From: Clostridia bacterium
GTDB lineage: Bacteria > Bacillota > Peptococcia > DRI-13 > SM3-B62
NCBI GenBank assembly: GCA_018432615.1
Contig: JAHDSQ010000017.1
Coordinates: forward strand, 123,014 to 187,013
Direction of reading: 5' to 3'
DNA length: 64,000 nt
The position numbers were made by a program, and so were the translations under genes. The notes under the pieces were generated by a model. It was not told the origin of the DNA and did not search any database. It saw nothing but the letters and a program-made list of their open reading frames with translations. Below are positions 35,360 through 45,350 of the stretch, piece after piece. The stretch's first letter is position 1; the number at the start of each line of letters is the position of its first letter.

Positions 35360-38300
35360 CTATGGTGTATTATCAACTGTATATGTCTTTGTGTCGCCAT
35401 TCTCGGCAGTGACTTCTATTATCAGGTCTGCCGCAGTAATATCGATACTTGTCGGCGTTTCTTGCGGTATAACGTTAAATGTTGGATTGGGTGTAACCCT
35501 GAATCTTATCGTCGCCTGTGGATGGGCGGTGACTGTTAATTGCGTAGCACCAACAGCGCCGGTGACCGTATACTCCGTAACATTTCGATTAAATGCGGGT
35601 GCAAAAGGCGCTCCTATATCCAGTGAATAGAGGTTCGCATCCAAGGAAATCCCACCACCGCGGGACCTCACCGACACCCGCTGGGTGGCCTGACCTATGC
35701 CCCCATCGTCATCGGTGACGGTCACGGTGATGGTGTAAGAACCCGAAGAATTGTAACTATGGCTGACATTGAAGGTCTTATCATCATTCAGGATCAGTTC
35801 CCTGCCGCCAGTGCCGTCCCCGAAATCAACGGTACCAGTCCAGGTGTCGGAGCCGGGGTCATTAAAAGAGCCGGTCAAGGTGAAGGTCTCCATTGTCCAA
35901 TAATCCGTGCCGCTCTCGATGCCGACCACTGGGGCCACATTAGCCGCCTCCGCTTGGAAGCCGGCTTCATATACATCTCCATCCGTATCGGTCAGCTTCA
36001 CGGTTACGGCATACTTTCCGTTGTCCGCATAAGTGTGCTTGAGGTTGAGCTGACCGATAATCGGTAAGTATTGGGGATGGGCGCTGGGAATATCCCAAGC
36101 TGAAGCCGTAATCGCGGCTACAGTCTCACTCATATTTTGCGTCCCGGACTGATTCACGGGACCCAGGGCAAGATTCTCAATTGCAGACCCGTCGCCGTAG
36201 TCTGCGGTGACCTTCTGTACTTTTGTTGCCGGACCCCGCACGGAGACGCTGCGAATAAGGGCCTCCCCTTCATTTATGGACGTATCCGCTCCCGCTTCTA
36301 TGGCAAAAACATAGTCTTTCACTTTCACCGGGAAGGAGGCCGTACCCACGCCCCCATCCTGGTCTTCCACCCGCACGGTAACGATGAAATTTCCTGTTTG
36401 CATGTAGACATGATTAAGTGAAAAGGTTTTATCAGCATTCAGAGCTAAAGCCTGCGGCCCGCTGCCGTCCCCATAGTCTGCAGTACCCTGCCAGAGATCC
36501 CGGCCGGGGTCGCTGAAGGAACCTGCTCCGCTGAAGACAATCCCCCGCTGGGCCAGCGATGCGCCCTGGGCTGCGACGGAGGGAGCCACATTCTTCACAT
36601 TAACCTTGATACGACGCGCTCCTGTCAAGCCAGTATTGTCCTTAACCAGAAAATCCAGGTAATGGAAAGTAGGCCTGGAAAAACGTGCTTTGCCGGTAGA
36701 GACGGATGCCGGGTCATAAAAGGTGTTCTGAAGGGTGAAGGTTTTATCCTTCCTGAGCGGCACCGCCAACGGTCCCAGAGTATCGTGGAAATCCACGGTC
36801 AGGACCCAGCGGTTGTCGCCGGGGTCAGACACTGCGCCTTCCAGGACCAGGAGATCGCCTTCGTTAGTGTCAACGTTTTTATCAACGCGGATTCCCCCTT
36901 CGTCGAAAGGCTCGCCCGTAATGTCTGCTCCCAGAAGCTGCGGCGCGACATAGTTAACCTTCACATTCTGGCCGCCGGTCACCAGCCCCGAGTCTTCGTA
37001 AGTCAGGACTATCTTTACGAGATAGTCACCGCCCATCCCGTAGCGGTGCTCCAGGTCAAAGGAGCCGTCCTCCCGCAGGACTATGGCTTGGAGACCCGAT
37101 CCGTCGCCATAGTCAACCGTACCCCGCCAGGCCCCGGTCCAGGTTCCCGGCCAGGTGTTGTCTGACAGACTGGGCATGGATTCTCCGCCGTAACCAGGGA
37201 CGTCCTTAAGAACGGCGCTTTCTGATGCTTCCCTCATGACATGAGCGGTGCTTTTAAGTACGGGCAATTCCAGGGCATAGCGGGCCAGGAAAGTGTCTCC
37301 TTCGTCAAGGGGCAGATTGGACTCCCGCAAAACAAGGAGAGGAAGGTTACTCAAGTTAGCCCGATTGACTTTAATAAGATACTCCTTTTTAAGAAGAGCG
37401 GCTCCTGCGGCCCATTCCTCAGGGGGAAGCGTTACCGTAATCAGGATGTTGTTTTCTCCTGTTTGCAGGGGAACAAGCGCCGCCTCGCCTGATTTCACCT
37501 GGCGGCCGTTGACCTGAATGGCTGTAACAGGATCGCCCGCCACTTTTTCCGGGATAACTTTCAGGCTCGTAACCGTGTTTTCCACATCCAAGGCGTAGCT
37601 CGTCTGCTGAGGATCAAAGTCCGGGACTGGCTGAAGGAGCACGCCGCTGGGATTATCCTCGCTTATCCCTTGCAAGGCTATGTCTTGCAGGTAGAAGTCC
37701 AAGTCGATCGCCGCCCTGATATTTTGCTCCGAGGGAATAATTTCCGTGGCAGCGCCCGGAAAGGCTGAAGAGGCAAGGGCTGTAACCATAATCTTAGTCG
37801 GCGCGGAATACCCTTTTCTGCCCGCCGAAGCCCGGGTTGTCCGGGGTGCAAAAAAGCCTAGCAGACCGTCCTTATTGGAAAAATAGAATTTGCCGTCCAC
37901 CGTGACTTTTTTGTCCGGCAGGGGCTGACCGGTCGTCTTGTCTTTGACCTCCAGCCTTATATAGGAGAGAGCTTTGCCTAAATGATCTCTAAGAAGCGTT
38001 TCAGGGCCCCCTTCTCCGGCCCCGATATCCTGGGCGCCGTCGCTGCCACGGGTAGCAATTACAGTGGGATTCCCGCTGATAGTAATCCCCTCTGCCCTTT
38101 GTTTGTAACCGCCGCCAATGCCGGCTCCGCCGCTGCCGCCCGATGCCGAAACCAGGCCTCCGTTAATAGTGATGAGACCGGGAGTAAAGTCTTTATCCAT
38201 AGAACCGGCAAACATGCCGGCCATGCCTCCCATAACACTCCCGCCGATACCGGCCGAAGACGGTCCTCCCTGGGCTATCACGATACCGTCATTGATAATC

Positions 38301-39715
38301 AGGCTGTCTGTCACCCATAAACCGATGCCGGCTCCTCCCCCGTTTCCGCCGAAGCCGAATAATTCGCCCAAAAGCATATCGGCCATGGACCTGAACATGC
38401 CGTCTAGTGCTTCAAAGTCAAGGGAGGCCTCCTTCGGTATCTCGATATCCTCCGAAGAATCCATCATGTCTATTAGTTGACCAAGGTTATCATTTATAAA
38501 GTCTTGAAATTCATTGGGGGAACTGCCGCCCGAGGCCATAACCGTTCCGCCGTTGATCGTCGTTGCAACCCCGCTGATCCCCGGGCCATTGCCGCTAAAT
38601 GCGGATACTAAGCCTGCGTTTAATTCTATCCGTCTGCCGCTGATGCCCGGCATCATATTCGTTTTACCGCTCCCGCGCGCCGTAACGGAGCCTCCATTGA
38701 CGGTTAATCTGCCTAAGCTATGTTTTCTATAATCAACGATCATCATCGATCCGTTTATTAATTGGTTTATTTTGAGTCCTCCCATGGCGGAAATACCCGC
38801 TTCGTTGTTACCGTCTGCCGTGACCGTGCCGCCGTTGATGATAATGGTTTCTCCCGGTATAACAAAAGAACTTGTACGCACTAATGTTTCCAAATCTAGA
38901 TTATATTTTCGGGTAACAGGAGACACATCAGTGGCAATATTGATGAGATTGCCCAGGCCCGGAGCATCCTGGCCGCCTGTGGCCGTAACCGTACCGCCGT
39001 TGATGGTAATGGTGCCAACCAGACCGCCCAGTCCCGCTCCCTTATCACCACCGGTTGCGGTAATCGTGCCGTCGTTGATGGTAACGGAGCCTCCACTGAA
39101 TCCCCGGTCGCCGCCTATACCGGCCCCCTGCTCGCCTCCCACCGCAGTTAGGCTGGCCTGGACCTCAGTCCGGCCGGTAACCTTATCAATCATAAGCAGG
39201 ACTTCGTCGCCCACAAAGACGCCTGCTCTACCCTTGCCCCCGGTCACGCTGCAATCCCCGCCGATGCGAAGCAGGTTAGCCAGGGAGTAAGGAGCCGGCT
39301 GCCCGGCGTTGTTCAGGTTATACGGCCACTTTTCATAGTTTACGCCCGGGGCGTTGCCAAAGTCAATCCCGGGCTTGCCTTCCGGCGCGGTAAGCTTAAG
39401 GTCCTCTATGGTAAGCTGAAGAGGTAGCGGCCTTTCCGCTATTTTAATACTTGTATCCGGATGATTCTTCCCGTCCGCTGAGCCCATCACCGTCACTCCG
39501 TAGGCATCGGGGGCAATGGTGATGATGCCGCTGTAGCCTTCGGCCAGCCGGTAGGCCCCGTCGGACGATATGGTATAATCACCGGATGGGATCAGCGTTG
39601 CGCCGCCGTCTTCCGCCGCTGGCAACCCTGCGGGCAACAGGCTGAATGTCATTACCGCCGCGAGCAGAAACGCTATGATTTTCCTTCTTGTTATTGTTCC
39701 GATTTTCAGTATCAT
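35360..39715 (-). CDS. Giant exported protein with glycine-rich beta-helix and PKD-like repeats
   Basis: 1451 residues with a signal peptide (KIIAFLLAAVMTFSLLPAGLPA). About 130-590 is a run of glycine-rich beta repeats of the form INGGTVTATGG...GAGIGG, as in carbohydrate-binding beta-helix proteins (DUF4353-like). A Cna-B-like segment (KDKTTGQPLPDKKVTV) and a cadherin-like beta-sandwich (QQTSYALDVE) follow. Then come five PKD-like modules marked by VDYGDGSG, ADYGDGSG and VDFGDGTG, and a second cadherin-like sandwich at the end (ANLYSLDIGAPFAPAFNRNVTEY type). No LPxTG motif or SLH domain is seen, so retention on the cell is unexplained. AGAGGGAGTG precedes the ATG. It is probably a surface adhesin or matrix protein; GC content is higher than in flanking genes. 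Confidence 0.85.
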   Translation of the reverse strand: MILKIGTITRRKIIAFLLAAVMTFSLLPAGLPAAEDGGATLIPSGDYTISSDGAYRLAEGYSGIITIAPDAYGVTVMGSADGKNHPDTSIKIAERPLPLQLTIEDLKLTAPEGKPGIDFGNAPGVNYEKWPYNLNNAGQPAPYSLANLLRIGGDCSVTGGKGRAGVFVGDEVLLMIDKVTGRTEVQASLTAVGGEQGAGIGGDRGFSGGSVTINDGTITATGGDKGAGLGGLVGTITINGGTVTATGGQDAPGLGNLINIATDVSPVTRKYNLDLETLVRTSSFVIPGETIIINGGTVTADGNNEAGISAMGGLKINQLINGSMMIVDYRKHSLGRLTVNGGSVTARGSGKTNMMPGISGRRIELNAGLVSAFSGNGPGISGVATTINGGTVMASGGSSPNEFQDFINDNLGQLIDMMDSSEDIEIPKEASLDFEALDGMFRSMADMLLGELFGFGGNGGGAGIGLWVTDSLIINDGIVIAQGGPSSAGIGGSVMGGMAGMFAGSMDKDFTPGLITINGGLVSASGGSGGAGIGGGYKQRAEGITISGNPTVIATRGSDGAQDIGAGEGGPETLLRDHLGKALSYIRLEVKDKTTGQPLPDKKVTVDGKFYFSNKDGLLGFFAPRTTRASAGRKGYSAPTKIMVTALASSAFPGAATEIIPSEQNIRAAIDLDFYLQDIALQGISEDNPSGVLLQPVPDFDPQQTSYALDVENTVTSLKVIPEKVAGDPVTAIQVNGRQVKSGEAALVPLQTGENNILITVTLPPEEWAAGAALLKKEYLIKVNRANLSNLPLLVLRESNLPLDEGDTFLARYALELPVLKSTAHVMREASESAVLKDVPGYGGESMPSLSDNTWPGTWTGAWRGTVDYGDGSGLQAIVLREDGSFDLEHRYGMGGDYLVKIVLTYEDSGLVTGGQNVKVNYVAPQLLGADITGEPFDEGGIRVDKNVDTNEGDLLVLEGAVSDPGDNRWVLTVDFHDTLGPLAVPLRKDKTFTLQNTFYDPASVSTGKARFSRPTFHYLDFLVKDNTGLTGARRIKVNVKNVAPSVAAQGASLAQRGIVFSGAGSFSDPGRDLWQGTADYGDGSGPQALALNADKTFSLNHVYMQTGNFIVTVRVEDQDGGVGTASFPVKVKDYVFAIEAGADTSINEGEALIRSVSVRGPATKVQKVTADYGDGSAIENLALGPVNQSGTQNMSETVAAITASAWDIPSAHPQYLPIIGQLNLKHTYADNGKYAVTVKLTDTDGDVYEAGFQAEAANVAPVVGIESGTDYWTMETFTLTGSFNDPGSDTWTGTVDFGDGTGGRELILNDDKTFNVSHSYNSSGSYTITVTVTDDDGGIGQATQRVSVRSRGGGISLDANLYSLDIGAPFAPAFNRNVTEYTVTGAVGATQLTVTAHPQATIRFRVTPNPTFNVIPQETPTSIDITAADLIIEVTAENGDTKTYTVDNTP

Positions 39716-39790
39716 GTTTTCACTCCCTCTTAAAATATGTTCTTAAGGTCAATATTTCAGTGCTAACATCGGGGGAATTCCCGTGCCCAT

Positions 39791-40024
39791 TCACCTTTTC
39801 ATACTGTCCAGCATCTCATAGGTATAGAGCATCAGACTGTCGCTCCATTGGATGCAGTCATCGCCCACCAGGCAGCCCTTTTGGAAGTATTCCTTGTCGC
39901 TCAGGGCCGCAAAGCGCATTGTCTGCAGCTTATGTCTCATGTTATAAACGAAGCTGGAGCCGTTCTCCAGTTCTACGGCGATTTTATAATCCTCCGTTAA
40001 TAGTACCGAGTGTATTTTGCTCAT
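39791..40024 (-). CDS. DUF2442 domain protein
   Basis: A 77-residue small protein of the DUF2442 type: a beta-rich start (IHSVLLTEDYKIAVELENGSSF) and a helical end containing IQWSDSLMLYTYEML. The family is usually near toxin-antitoxin or stress genes and has no firmly known function. ATG 40024 follows AAGGGGCG; a longer frame to 40099 would run through the hairpin at 40059 and is rejected. It lies between the two giant surface genes in the same direction. Confidence 0.75.
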   Translation of the reverse strand: MSKIHSVLLTEDYKIAVELENGSSFVYNMRHKLQTMRFAALSDKEYFQKGCLVGDDCIQWSDSLMLYTYEMLDSMKR

Positions 40025-40058
40025 TTTTATCGCCCCTTTGGCAGCGTTTAAACAGGAC

Positions 40059-40126
40059 AAAAAGCCCCTTATACTGTCAGTATAAGGGGCTTTTTGCATT
40101 TAAGTATCACATAAAAGCACCATTTT
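40059..40126 (-). terminator. Duplicated terminator module, copy A
   Basis: Bases 40059-40076 pair perfectly with 40078-40095 (18 bp including A5/T5 ends), so the hairpin works as a terminator on both strands. A further 30 bases (to about 40126) also match copy B at 45283-45350 with only a few differences. It stands immediately downstream of the 1.7-kDa-residue-scale surface gene ending at 40153. Confidence 0.85.
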
Positions 40127-40152
40127 TTATAATGGATTCACACTGTGTCTTA

Positions 40153-43100
40153 TTAGAGCTTCGCCCTGGTGATGGTTATTACCTTGGTAGTACCATTATA
40201 GTCTACCGTTGCCCCTAAGGCTTCACCTGCAAAACGAAGGGGCACAAAGGTGCGGCCGGGAGGCCGGGAGACCGGAGCGGAGTCTAGCTGGACGCCCTGC
40301 CCGTTAACAAAGGCTGTGCGGGAATCCAGGATTAGCTGGATTTTCTTGATGCCGTCAGTGATTTTGACCTGGCGGCCAGCTGCGTCATAGACCACTTGAG
40401 CTCCCAAGGCTTCACTGATGAAGCGGATGGGAACCAGAGTCCGACCTGCGACTGTATCCAGGACGGGAGCTGCATCCAGGCTAATAGACATGCTGTTCAC
40501 CGTGGCCAACAGTTGGCCGATGGTCAGGGCAACTACCTGCTGTTTGGCGGAGAATACGACAAACTTAGTGAGGTGGTTAACCTTGACCGTAGCATACCAC
40601 TGACCGTCCGTCCCCTGTTCAAGGGTAGTGGGTAGTGTTACCCATGAGCCGGTGGCTTCGTCTTTATAAGCAACGACCGGCGTTTCGCCTGCGGCAATCT
40701 TAGCTGGGTCATAGTTTATCTTGATGGTAATGTTTTTGTCGCCAAAGTTCCGCTCGCCGTCAGTGCTGATCTCGTAGACCTCGCTGCCCAGTTTAAGCTG
40801 CAAACCTTGAGGCAGGTCGTTTTCTGTCTGCTCAGTCGTCAGCTTGGTAATGCTTAAGGTCGCGTTGGCGGGCAGGGTTTTGGGCGGTACAATTATACTC
40901 ACGCCGTCCATGCCCACGTTAACACCGGTCTGGGCATTAATATATTGCCTTATTGTGGTAATCGGAGCAGGAGGTGTTGAGTCAGTGGAGCTTCCACCAT
41001 CGTCACTGCCGGGAACCGTCTCCCAAATCGCGTACAAGTTCAAGTCGGCTGCAGGCATGGTGATTAACGTACCCGGAGCGTAAGCCGTGCCTTGCGCGTC
41101 CGCCGCAGTGTTCCATCCCTTAAACTGCTTGCGGTAGGGAGCGGTGAAGCTATTGGCTTTGACCGCAAAGGCAACACCCTCAGGTTTATTTATCTCTGTC
41201 GGCGCTGTGCCACTGCCGCCGTTGGGGTGATAGGTCACGGCATAAGTCATGGAATAGGTGTGTTCTGTTAATGAATCGCTTGCAAGTGATGCCAAATTAT
41301 TGGCCGTTTCCTTCACCCGGGCCGTAAAGTTATAGGTAGTGGCGGGGGAAAGGCCGGTGAACATATTGCTGTCTTGCCAGTTCCCACCGTCTACCCGGAA
41401 TTCGTGGAGCGGGTTGGCTGTCAAAACTACAATGGTATGGGTTTTATAATCCAGCGTCGGGGCAAGGGGTGTCGCAGGAGTGGCTTTATTGATGCTTGCA
41501 GTGACTGGAGAAACACCAGAGAAGTCGACAGTGTAGTTATCGGCAGCAGCACCGGTTAGAATAACGCCAGTCAGACTCACGTCCCATGCGCCTACATTTG
41601 CATCGGCAAATGTAGCTGTTATTGTACCTAGTCCGACCTCATCACCGCCGAGAATACCCCCTGTCAGTGTCAGCCCGGCCGGATCAATCGTTGCAGCGGT
41701 GTTACCGTCATATATTTTGTTTTGAGCGGTGAAGCTGCCTGTAAGGGTCAGCGTCTTTGGATTCACTGTTACTGCGACTGCATCGCTGATTCCGCCGAAG
41801 ACAGAGGTTGCGGTAATAGTGGCTGTACCAACGCTCACCGGAGTTACTGCGCCTGAGCTGTCCACTGTGGCCACGCTTGTTGCCGTACTGGTCCAGGTCA
41901 CAGTATCAAGACTGCCGACCGGACCCACGACAGTAGCTGTCAGTGTTACAGGGGTATCACCGTAAGTCAGCGTCAGCGTTTCCGGGGTTACAGTCACGCC
42001 GGTGGCGGCAGGCGGCGCAGGTTTGAGAGTAGGAATGGGAGACCGCAGGTAAGGATAGGAGGCACCTTCATCAATAACCCAGACGCCGGTATCTGCCGTG
42101 AAATCCCATCCGCTGAAGGTCGCCTCTTGGACCAATTGGCTCGAGGTCTTTGGTTCTCCCCGGCCGTCGTTGTCGGATTGTCCGCTGGTTTGGCTATTGT
42201 AGTAGGATGCCGTTACTGTACTATCGCTTAGTTTATCTCCTACCAGGCCGCCGGGATAATTTTGCCCGGTCACGAAACCTGCAGCGTAGCTGTTAGTAAT
42301 CACAGAAGTGCCGCCCATGCCGCCAACCAGGCCACCGGCAGTGTTGCCGGTAACCGAGCATGTGGCGTAGGAGTTAGTAATAGTGCTGTTGCTTACGACC
42401 CCAATTAGACCGCCGACGGGATTAGATCCACTGGTCACAGTGCCTGTGGCGTAACAATTGGTGACAGCACTTGCTTCACCCAGATACCCTGCCAGGGAGC
42501 CTGCATTATTATTACCTGTAATGTTCACACCAATGAGGCCCAGGTTTTGGATATTGGCGTCAGAGCATACGCCAAACAGGCCCACGGCGTCATCAGTTCG
42601 ATCAATGAATAAGCCGGAGATGGTTTTGCCATTGCCGTCAAAGTTTCCTTGGAACATATTATTTGTGCCATCATCATTATTGCCAATCGGCTCCCAGCCT
42701 TCACCCGTATTATACGGAACCACGCCAAGATTGATATTCTCCGTCAGTTTAAAATACTTATTTGTATGCGCTGAGCCTAAAAATCTACGCACCCGGTTCA
42801 GTTGCTCCTTATTGGCAATCTGGAAGGGGTTTCCTGCCGTGCCATCTCCGCCGGCAAAGCCTGACGTTACTGTAACGGGAATTGTGATGAAAATGTTGCT
42901 GCGAGCCGTCGATCCAAAAAGGACAAGGTTGTAGTCGCCGACTGCATTTGGGGTTACTGCGAATGTATTACTGTCGTCTGGTGGCACAGAGGCCGCATTA
43001 AGCTCCTCACTGGTACCCGGTGGCGGGGTAGCCCATAAGGTGTGGATTTGAAAGTCTGCTCCTTCTCCAACCCCTGTAAGGTACACCGCTGTTGCCTCTC

Positions 43101-45231
43101 CCAGCGCAGCGGAGAAAGGCGTGGGAAGAGGTCCAAGGAGGAACGAGGTTGGGGTTGGTACGAACGAATCAAAATAAACCTCATCAATAGAGGGGGTATT
43201 AGACATATCGATGTAGAGATTAGCCATGGAGTCTCCCGTTCCAAGAAGAATGCCATATGCATTCTCGCCACTGGCTGAAACCGAGCCTCCGTTGACATAG
43301 GCCTCACCTTGTGACTGAACAAAAATGCCACGACTGTTGTTACCGCTTGCCGAAACCGTGCCGCCGGTTAAAGTGAATGCGCTGTTAGCACCGACGGAAA
43401 TAACAGTGCCGCTGCCGGTCACAATGAGATTGCCGCTCAGAGTTACATCCGTTGCTGCCCCGCTGACGAGCAGGCAATGCGACCCGACCGTGATAACCGA
43501 GCCGTTTGCCGAGGTGACGGTCACCGATCGCCCGATGGTCACATTGGCCTCCAAGGCGAAACTGCCGATGACGTTGATGGTTCCAATATTTGCGGCTGCG
43601 ACCGCCGTCGTAAACTCGGCGTAGGTGTCCACGTCGGCCGAGGGCGACAGCGTGCCGCACGATGTGATGGGATCAGTCGTCGTCACGACCTCGCCCGTAT
43701 ATGTCGAAGCCGCTGGCAGTGTTACCGCCGTCGTGGTTTTCTTACCGGCAGGCAGATAGAGGTACAGCTTACCGCTCGAATCGGTCTGTATATCCTCTGT
43801 TCCATAGGCATAGGCCGCATCGGTAATAATCGAGGACACCGCCGTTGCGGCACTCACGCCGCTGAGCGTCACCTCGGCCGGGTAAACGTCAACGCCATCC
43901 GCAGCAGCAAAGTTTTTCAGGCTGCCGTCTGATGCTCCCGTATAACCCTTTCCGATATCCTCTGTGCCAATCCCGTCACCGCCGGAGGCTTTGACACTGC
44001 CGCCGGAAATATAGACATCACCGCCGCTGCCGTTGCAGCCGCCGCCGATGCCTGCGCCACCGCCGGCGCTGGTCGGGGCACCGTCGGCAATTGTTGTGAC
44101 CGCGTTTCCGCCCTCGGCTGTTACGGTACCGCCGGTGATATAGACTGTACCGCCGCTGACATCCCCGTCTTTGCCGTTAAAGCCGCTGCCGATACCTGCT
44201 CCTCCATCACCGCCCATTGCAGTGACTGTACCGCCGTTGATACTGATCTCATAAGCACCGTAAGACGCGGTGGAGAAGGAATCATATCTGCCGCCGCCAA
44301 TGCCCGCGCCGTATTTGCCTCCCTGGGCAATAACCGTGCCGCCGCTGATACTGATCGTGCCACCGTTGCCGCGAAAGCCGCCGCCGATACCTGCGCCGTG
44401 GGTCTTAGCGGTAGCGTTAACCGTGCCGCCGCTTATCGTCACTGTGGTGTCAGTTCCGGTATAATACCCCCCGCTGCCGATGCCGGGGCCCCAGGAACGG
44501 CCTTCCGCCGTAACAGATCCGCCGGTGATATTGATCGTGCCACCGCCGCCTCTACTGCCGCCGCCGATGCCTGCACTGCCGTTTTGGCCATTTGCGGTGA
44601 CCGTGCCGCCAGAGATATTGACCGTGCCGCTGGTGCCATAATAGCCGCCGCCGATGCCTGCGGAGTACTGAGCGCCTTCTGCTATGATCGTACCCCCGGT
44701 GATGGTGACGGCTCCGCTGTTCTCTCTCGTGCTGCTGCCAATGCCTGCGCCACCGTCATTTTCAAACATGCTCCCGCCTCCGCCGTTTGCGGTAAGCGTA
44801 CCGTCGCCGCCTATGATCAGGGCAGCGCCGGAGGGCACATGCAGGCCTGCTGCGTGGTCACCGCTTGTCAGTGTGTTTGTACCGCTAAGGGTGAGACTGA
44901 CGGTGGAGCCGTCTTTGACGTCAAAGGCGCAGGCAAGGGGTGTGCCTGATACGTTGATGTCCACGCCTTGCAGGGTAATGCTGACGGGAGTCTCTGCTGA
45001 GCTCCCGGGAGCATTCACAACGATTGTATCCGTGGTAGTCGATGAGCCTGGTGTTGCCATGGACACCGTGTACTCACCTGGAGCAGTAAAGGTCAGCACA
45101 CCATCCAGTCCGTATGTATAGCCCGTGCCACCTTCCACATCAAAAGCGTCGCCCGCTGCAAGAACCACTGTCGGCAACAATGTCAGCACCATTGCCGCTG
45201 TCAGCAGCAAGGCAAGAAATTTGCGTTTCAT
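40153..45231 (-). CDS. Giant exported multi-domain surface protein with copper-amine-oxidase-N C-terminus
   Basis: About 1692 residues with a signal peptide (KRKFLALLLTAAMVLTLLPT). The order is: glycine-rich beta repeats GGTVTANGQNGSAGIGGG (about 120-440); further beta repeats; GLUG motifs (GGLVGGMGGTSVITNSYAAG, about 930-1050); a BIG2-type Ig domain (VTVTPETLTLTYGDTPV); a YDG-type domain (QNKIYDGNTAATID); a Listeria/Bacteroides repeat (TAPYRKQFKGWNTAADAQG); and a C-terminal copper amine oxidase N-like pair (RTLVPIRFISEALGAQV, RTFVPLRFAGEALGATV). GTG 45243 is an alternative start; neither has an ideal binding site. The C-terminal pair is often found in secreted Clostridia proteins and may tether it to the wall. 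The ligand is unknown. Confidence 0.88.
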   Translation of the reverse strand: MKRKFLALLLTAAMVLTLLPTVVLAAGDAFDVEGGTGYTYGLDGVLTFTAPGEYTVSMATPGSSTTTDTIVVNAPGSSAETPVSITLQGVDINVSGTPLACAFDVKDGSTVSLTLSGTNTLTSGDHAAGLHVPSGAALIIGGDGTLTANGGGGSMFENDGGAGIGSSTRENSGAVTITGGTIIAEGAQYSAGIGGGYYGTSGTVNISGGTVTANGQNGSAGIGGGSRGGGGTINITGGSVTAEGRSWGPGIGSGGYYTGTDTTVTISGGTVNATAKTHGAGIGGGFRGNGGTISISGGTVIAQGGKYGAGIGGGRYDSFSTASYGAYEISINGGTVTAMGGDGGAGIGSGFNGKDGDVSGGTVYITGGTVTAEGGNAVTTIADGAPTSAGGGAGIGGGCNGSGGDVYISGGSVKASGGDGIGTEDIGKGYTGASDGSLKNFAAADGVDVYPAEVTLSGVSAATAVSSIITDAAYAYGTEDIQTDSSGKLYLYLPAGKKTTTAVTLPAASTYTGEVVTTTDPITSCGTLSPSADVDTYAEFTTAVAAANIGTINVIGSFALEANVTIGRSVTVTSANGSVITVGSHCLLVSGAATDVTLSGNLIVTGSGTVISVGANSAFTLTGGTVSASGNNSRGIFVQSQGEAYVNGGSVSASGENAYGILLGTGDSMANLYIDMSNTPSIDEVYFDSFVPTPTSFLLGPLPTPFSAALGEATAVYLTGVGEGADFQIHTLWATPPPGTSEELNAASVPPDDSNTFAVTPNAVGDYNLVLFGSTARSNIFITIPVTVTSGFAGGDGTAGNPFQIANKEQLNRVRRFLGSAHTNKYFKLTENINLGVVPYNTGEGWEPIGNNDDGTNNMFQGNFDGNGKTISGLFIDRTDDAVGLFGVCSDANIQNLGLIGVNITGNNNAGSLAGYLGEASAVTNCYATGTVTSGSNPVGGLIGVVSNSTITNSYATCSVTGNTAGGLVGGMGGTSVITNSYAAGFVTGQNYPGGLVGDKLSDSTVTASYYNSQTSGQSDNDGRGEPKTSSQLVQEATFSGWDFTADTGVWVIDEGASYPYLRSPIPTLKPAPPAATGVTVTPETLTLTYGDTPVTLTATVVGPVGSLDTVTWTSTATSVATVDSSGAVTPVSVGTATITATSVFGGISDAVAVTVNPKTLTLTGSFTAQNKIYDGNTAATIDPAGLTLTGGILGGDEVGLGTITATFADANVGAWDVSLTGVILTGAAADNYTVDFSGVSPVTASINKATPATPLAPTLDYKTHTIVVLTANPLHEFRVDGGNWQDSNMFTGLSPATTYNFTARVKETANNLASLASDSLTEHTYSMTYAVTYHPNGGSGTAPTEINKPEGVAFAVKANSFTAPYRKQFKGWNTAADAQGTAYAPGTLITMPAADLNLYAIWETVPGSDDGGSSTDSTPPAPITTIRQYINAQTGVNVGMDGVSIIVPPKTLPANATLSITKLTTEQTENDLPQGLQLKLGSEVYEISTDGERNFGDKNITIKINYDPAKIAAGETPVVAYKDEATGSWVTLPTTLEQGTDGQWYATVKVNHLTKFVVFSAKQQVVALTIGQLLATVNSMSISLDAAPVLDTVAGRTLVPIRFISEALGAQVVYDAAGRQVKITDGIKKIQLILDSRTAFVNGQGVQLDSAPVSRPPGRTFVPLRFAGEALGATVDYNGTTKVITITRAKL

Positions 45232-45282
45232 ATCTAATTTCACAACCTTTCTTCAGATGAATAGTTCCGGGCAATTAATAAC

Positions 45283-45350
45283 AAAAAAGCCCCTTATACT
45301 GTCAGTATAAGAGGCTTTTTGCTTTTAAGTATCACATAAAAGGACCATTT
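45283..45350 (-). terminator. Duplicated terminator module, copy B
   Basis: Nearly the same 68 nt as 40059-40126: a hairpin of 18 pairs with one mismatch (45284-45301 with 45303-45320), A-tract and T-tract at the ends, then the shared TTTAAGTATCACATAAAAG tail. It stands directly after the stop of the LuxR gene at 45351 and before the giant surface gene. Confidence 0.85.

Noticed and set aside
38100..39200. Periodic repeats resembling a CRISPR array
   Set aside because: The periodicity belongs to glycine-rich protein repeats in a continuous reading frame; there are no identical direct repeats with unique spacers.
36662..45121. Many long plus-strand open frames opposite the two surface genes
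   Set aside because: They follow the glycine-rich, GC-rich repeats of the minus-strand genes, have no ribosome binding sites and encode low-complexity proline/alanine runs. The minus-strand products have signal peptides and known domains.
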